Part shown: positions 5,145 to 5,748 of the stretch, in pieces
Position numbering within the stretch: position 1 is the first letter of the stretch
Layout: every line of letters begins with the position of its first letter
Source: Pseudomonadota bacterium
GTDB lineage: Bacteria; Pseudomonadota; Gammaproteobacteria; Steroidobacterales; Steroidobacteraceae
NCBI GenBank assembly: GCA_021808195.1
Contig: JAKBCE010000162.1
Location: forward strand, 1 to 5,748
Length of the DNA stretch: 5,748 nucleotides
Reading direction: 5' to 3'
Notes under the pieces: generated by a model
Told to the model about the DNA's origin: nothing
What the model saw: only the letters and a program-made list of their open reading frames with translations
The model's database searches: none
Program-made: the position numbers and the translations under genes

Positions 5145-5748
5145 ATGAACATGAGCGACCATCCGTGGTGGCGGGGAGCGGTGATCTACCAGATCTACCC
5201 GCGGAGTTTTCAGGACAGCAACGGAGATGGCGTCGGCGATCTGCCGGGCGTCGTCGCGCGTCTGGACTACCTGGCCGAACTGGGCGTCGACGGCTTTTGG
5301 ATTTCGCCGTTCTACAAATCGCCGATGGCGGATTTTGGCTATGACGTGTCGGATTTCCGCGCCGTCGATCCGATGTTCGGCCAGCTCGATGATTTCGACC
5401 GCCTGGTGAGGGGGGCACATCGGCGCGGTTTGAAGGTGATCATCGACCAGGTGCTGAGCCACACTTCCGCCCAGCATCCGTGGTTTCGCGAGAGCCGCGA
5501 GAGCCGCGACAATCCCAAGGCGGACTGGTACGTATGGGCCGACCCGCGCGCCGACGGGTCGCCGCCGAACAACTGGCAATCCCTCTTCGGTGGATCGGCG
5601 TGGCGCTGGGAACCGCGCCGACGCCAATACTACCTGCACAATTTTCTCGACTCGCAGCCCGACCTGAATTTCCACCATCCTCAGGTGCCGCCCGCCATGC
5701 TCGAGAATCTGAAGTTCTGGCTGGATCGCGGCATCGACGGGGTGCGTC
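5145..5748 (+). CDS. GH13 alpha-glucosidase, 5' part only (runs off the window)
   Basis: The N-terminal 201 codons of a glycoside hydrolase family 13 enzyme, expected to release glucose from maltose or malto-/isomalto-oligosaccharides. The TIM-barrel start is WWRGAVIYQIYPRSF (8-22), followed by DSNGDGVGDL (24-33), a segment often associated with metal binding, and FGYDVSDF (64-71). Conserved region I is IIDQVLSHTS (99-108), with D101 and H106. QPDLNF (171-176) is the signature of the oligo-1,6-glucosidase/alpha-glucosidase branch. The frame ends at GIDGVR, just before the expected nucleophile Asp of region II, so the catalytic residues lie outside the window. PPNNWQSLFGGSAWRW (140-155) strongly resembles GH13_23 alpha-glucosidases (inference). 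No signal peptide is visible, so it is probably cytoplasmic. The start could be ATG 5145 or ATG 5151; neither has a clear Shine-Dalgarno. It is divergent from the TonB receptor and probably co-regulated with it. Confidence 0.93.
   Translation, partial: MNMSDHPWWRGAVIYQIYPRSFQDSNGDGVGDLPGVVARLDYLAELGVDGFWISPFYKSPMADFGYDVSDFRAVDPMFGQLDDFDRLVRGAHRRGLKVIIDQVLSHTSAQHPWFRESRESRDNPKADWYVWADPRADGSPPNNWQSLFGGSAWRWEPRRRQYYLHNFLDSQPDLNFHHPQVPPAMLENLKFWLDRGIDGVR

Noticed and set aside
5487..5504. Tandem 9-bp repeat CGCGAGAGC in the glucosidase
   Set aside because: It encodes RESRES in a segment where relatives normally have a similar ESRxSRDNP sequence; probably not a meaningful expansion.
4842..5678. 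Minus-strand open frame extending the receptor upstream across the intergenic region and glucosidase
   Set aside because: The receptor signal peptide starts right after GTG 4841 with a strong ribosome site; the upstream part is opposite the GH13 gene and is only an absence of stops.

Overview
The window looks like chromosomal DNA of a GC-rich proteobacterium. The best guess is a xanthomonad-like gammaproteobacterium or a Caulobacter/Sphingomonas-like alphaproteobacterium. The basis is the TonB-dependent receptor, which has the plug-domain layout of the Xanthomonas/Caulobacter receptor family, next to a GH13 alpha-glucosidase of the kind these bacteria carry in sugar-uptake loci. This is inference from protein family resemblance; there is no rRNA or other taxonomic marker here.

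There are three blocks. (1) Positions 20-2693 are a complete, apparently intact IS21-family insertion sequence of 2674 bp. It has a 12-bp perfect terminal inverted repeat with TG...CA ends, a strictly phased array of four 24-bp repeats inside the left end and two matching repeats inside the right end. It carries istA (DDE transposase, 288-1850) and istB (AAA+ ATPase helper, 1847-2605), joined by a 4-bp ATGA overlap. A hairpin that buries the istA ribosome binding site lies just upstream of istA. (2) Positions 2694-4841, minus strand, are the first 716 codons of a TonB-dependent receptor. The element cuts it in the distal part of the beta-barrel; the frame then reads 9 codons into the IS and stops at 2664-2666. 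(3) Positions 5145-5748, plus strand, are the first 201 codons of a GH13 alpha-glucosidase that runs off the window.

The receptor and glucosidase are divergently transcribed from a 303-bp intergenic region. That region holds two near-identical 16-bp palindromic sites (CATRAATACGTATGYG, 14/16 identical, inverted, 72 bp apart). The simplest reading is an alpha-glucoside (maltose/maltodextrin-type) utilisation locus: the receptor imports the oligosaccharide across the outer membrane, the glucosidase hydrolyses it, and one regulator controls both. The IS has broken the import half. The 19 bases left of the IS do not match a target-site duplication of the right flank, so the missing receptor 3' end is not demonstrably next door. 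An IS-associated deletion or rearrangement is possible.

I found no clear undescribed system. The most interesting items are the paired operator candidate, the missing target duplication, the phased IS-end arrays and the ribosome-site-sequestering hairpin.
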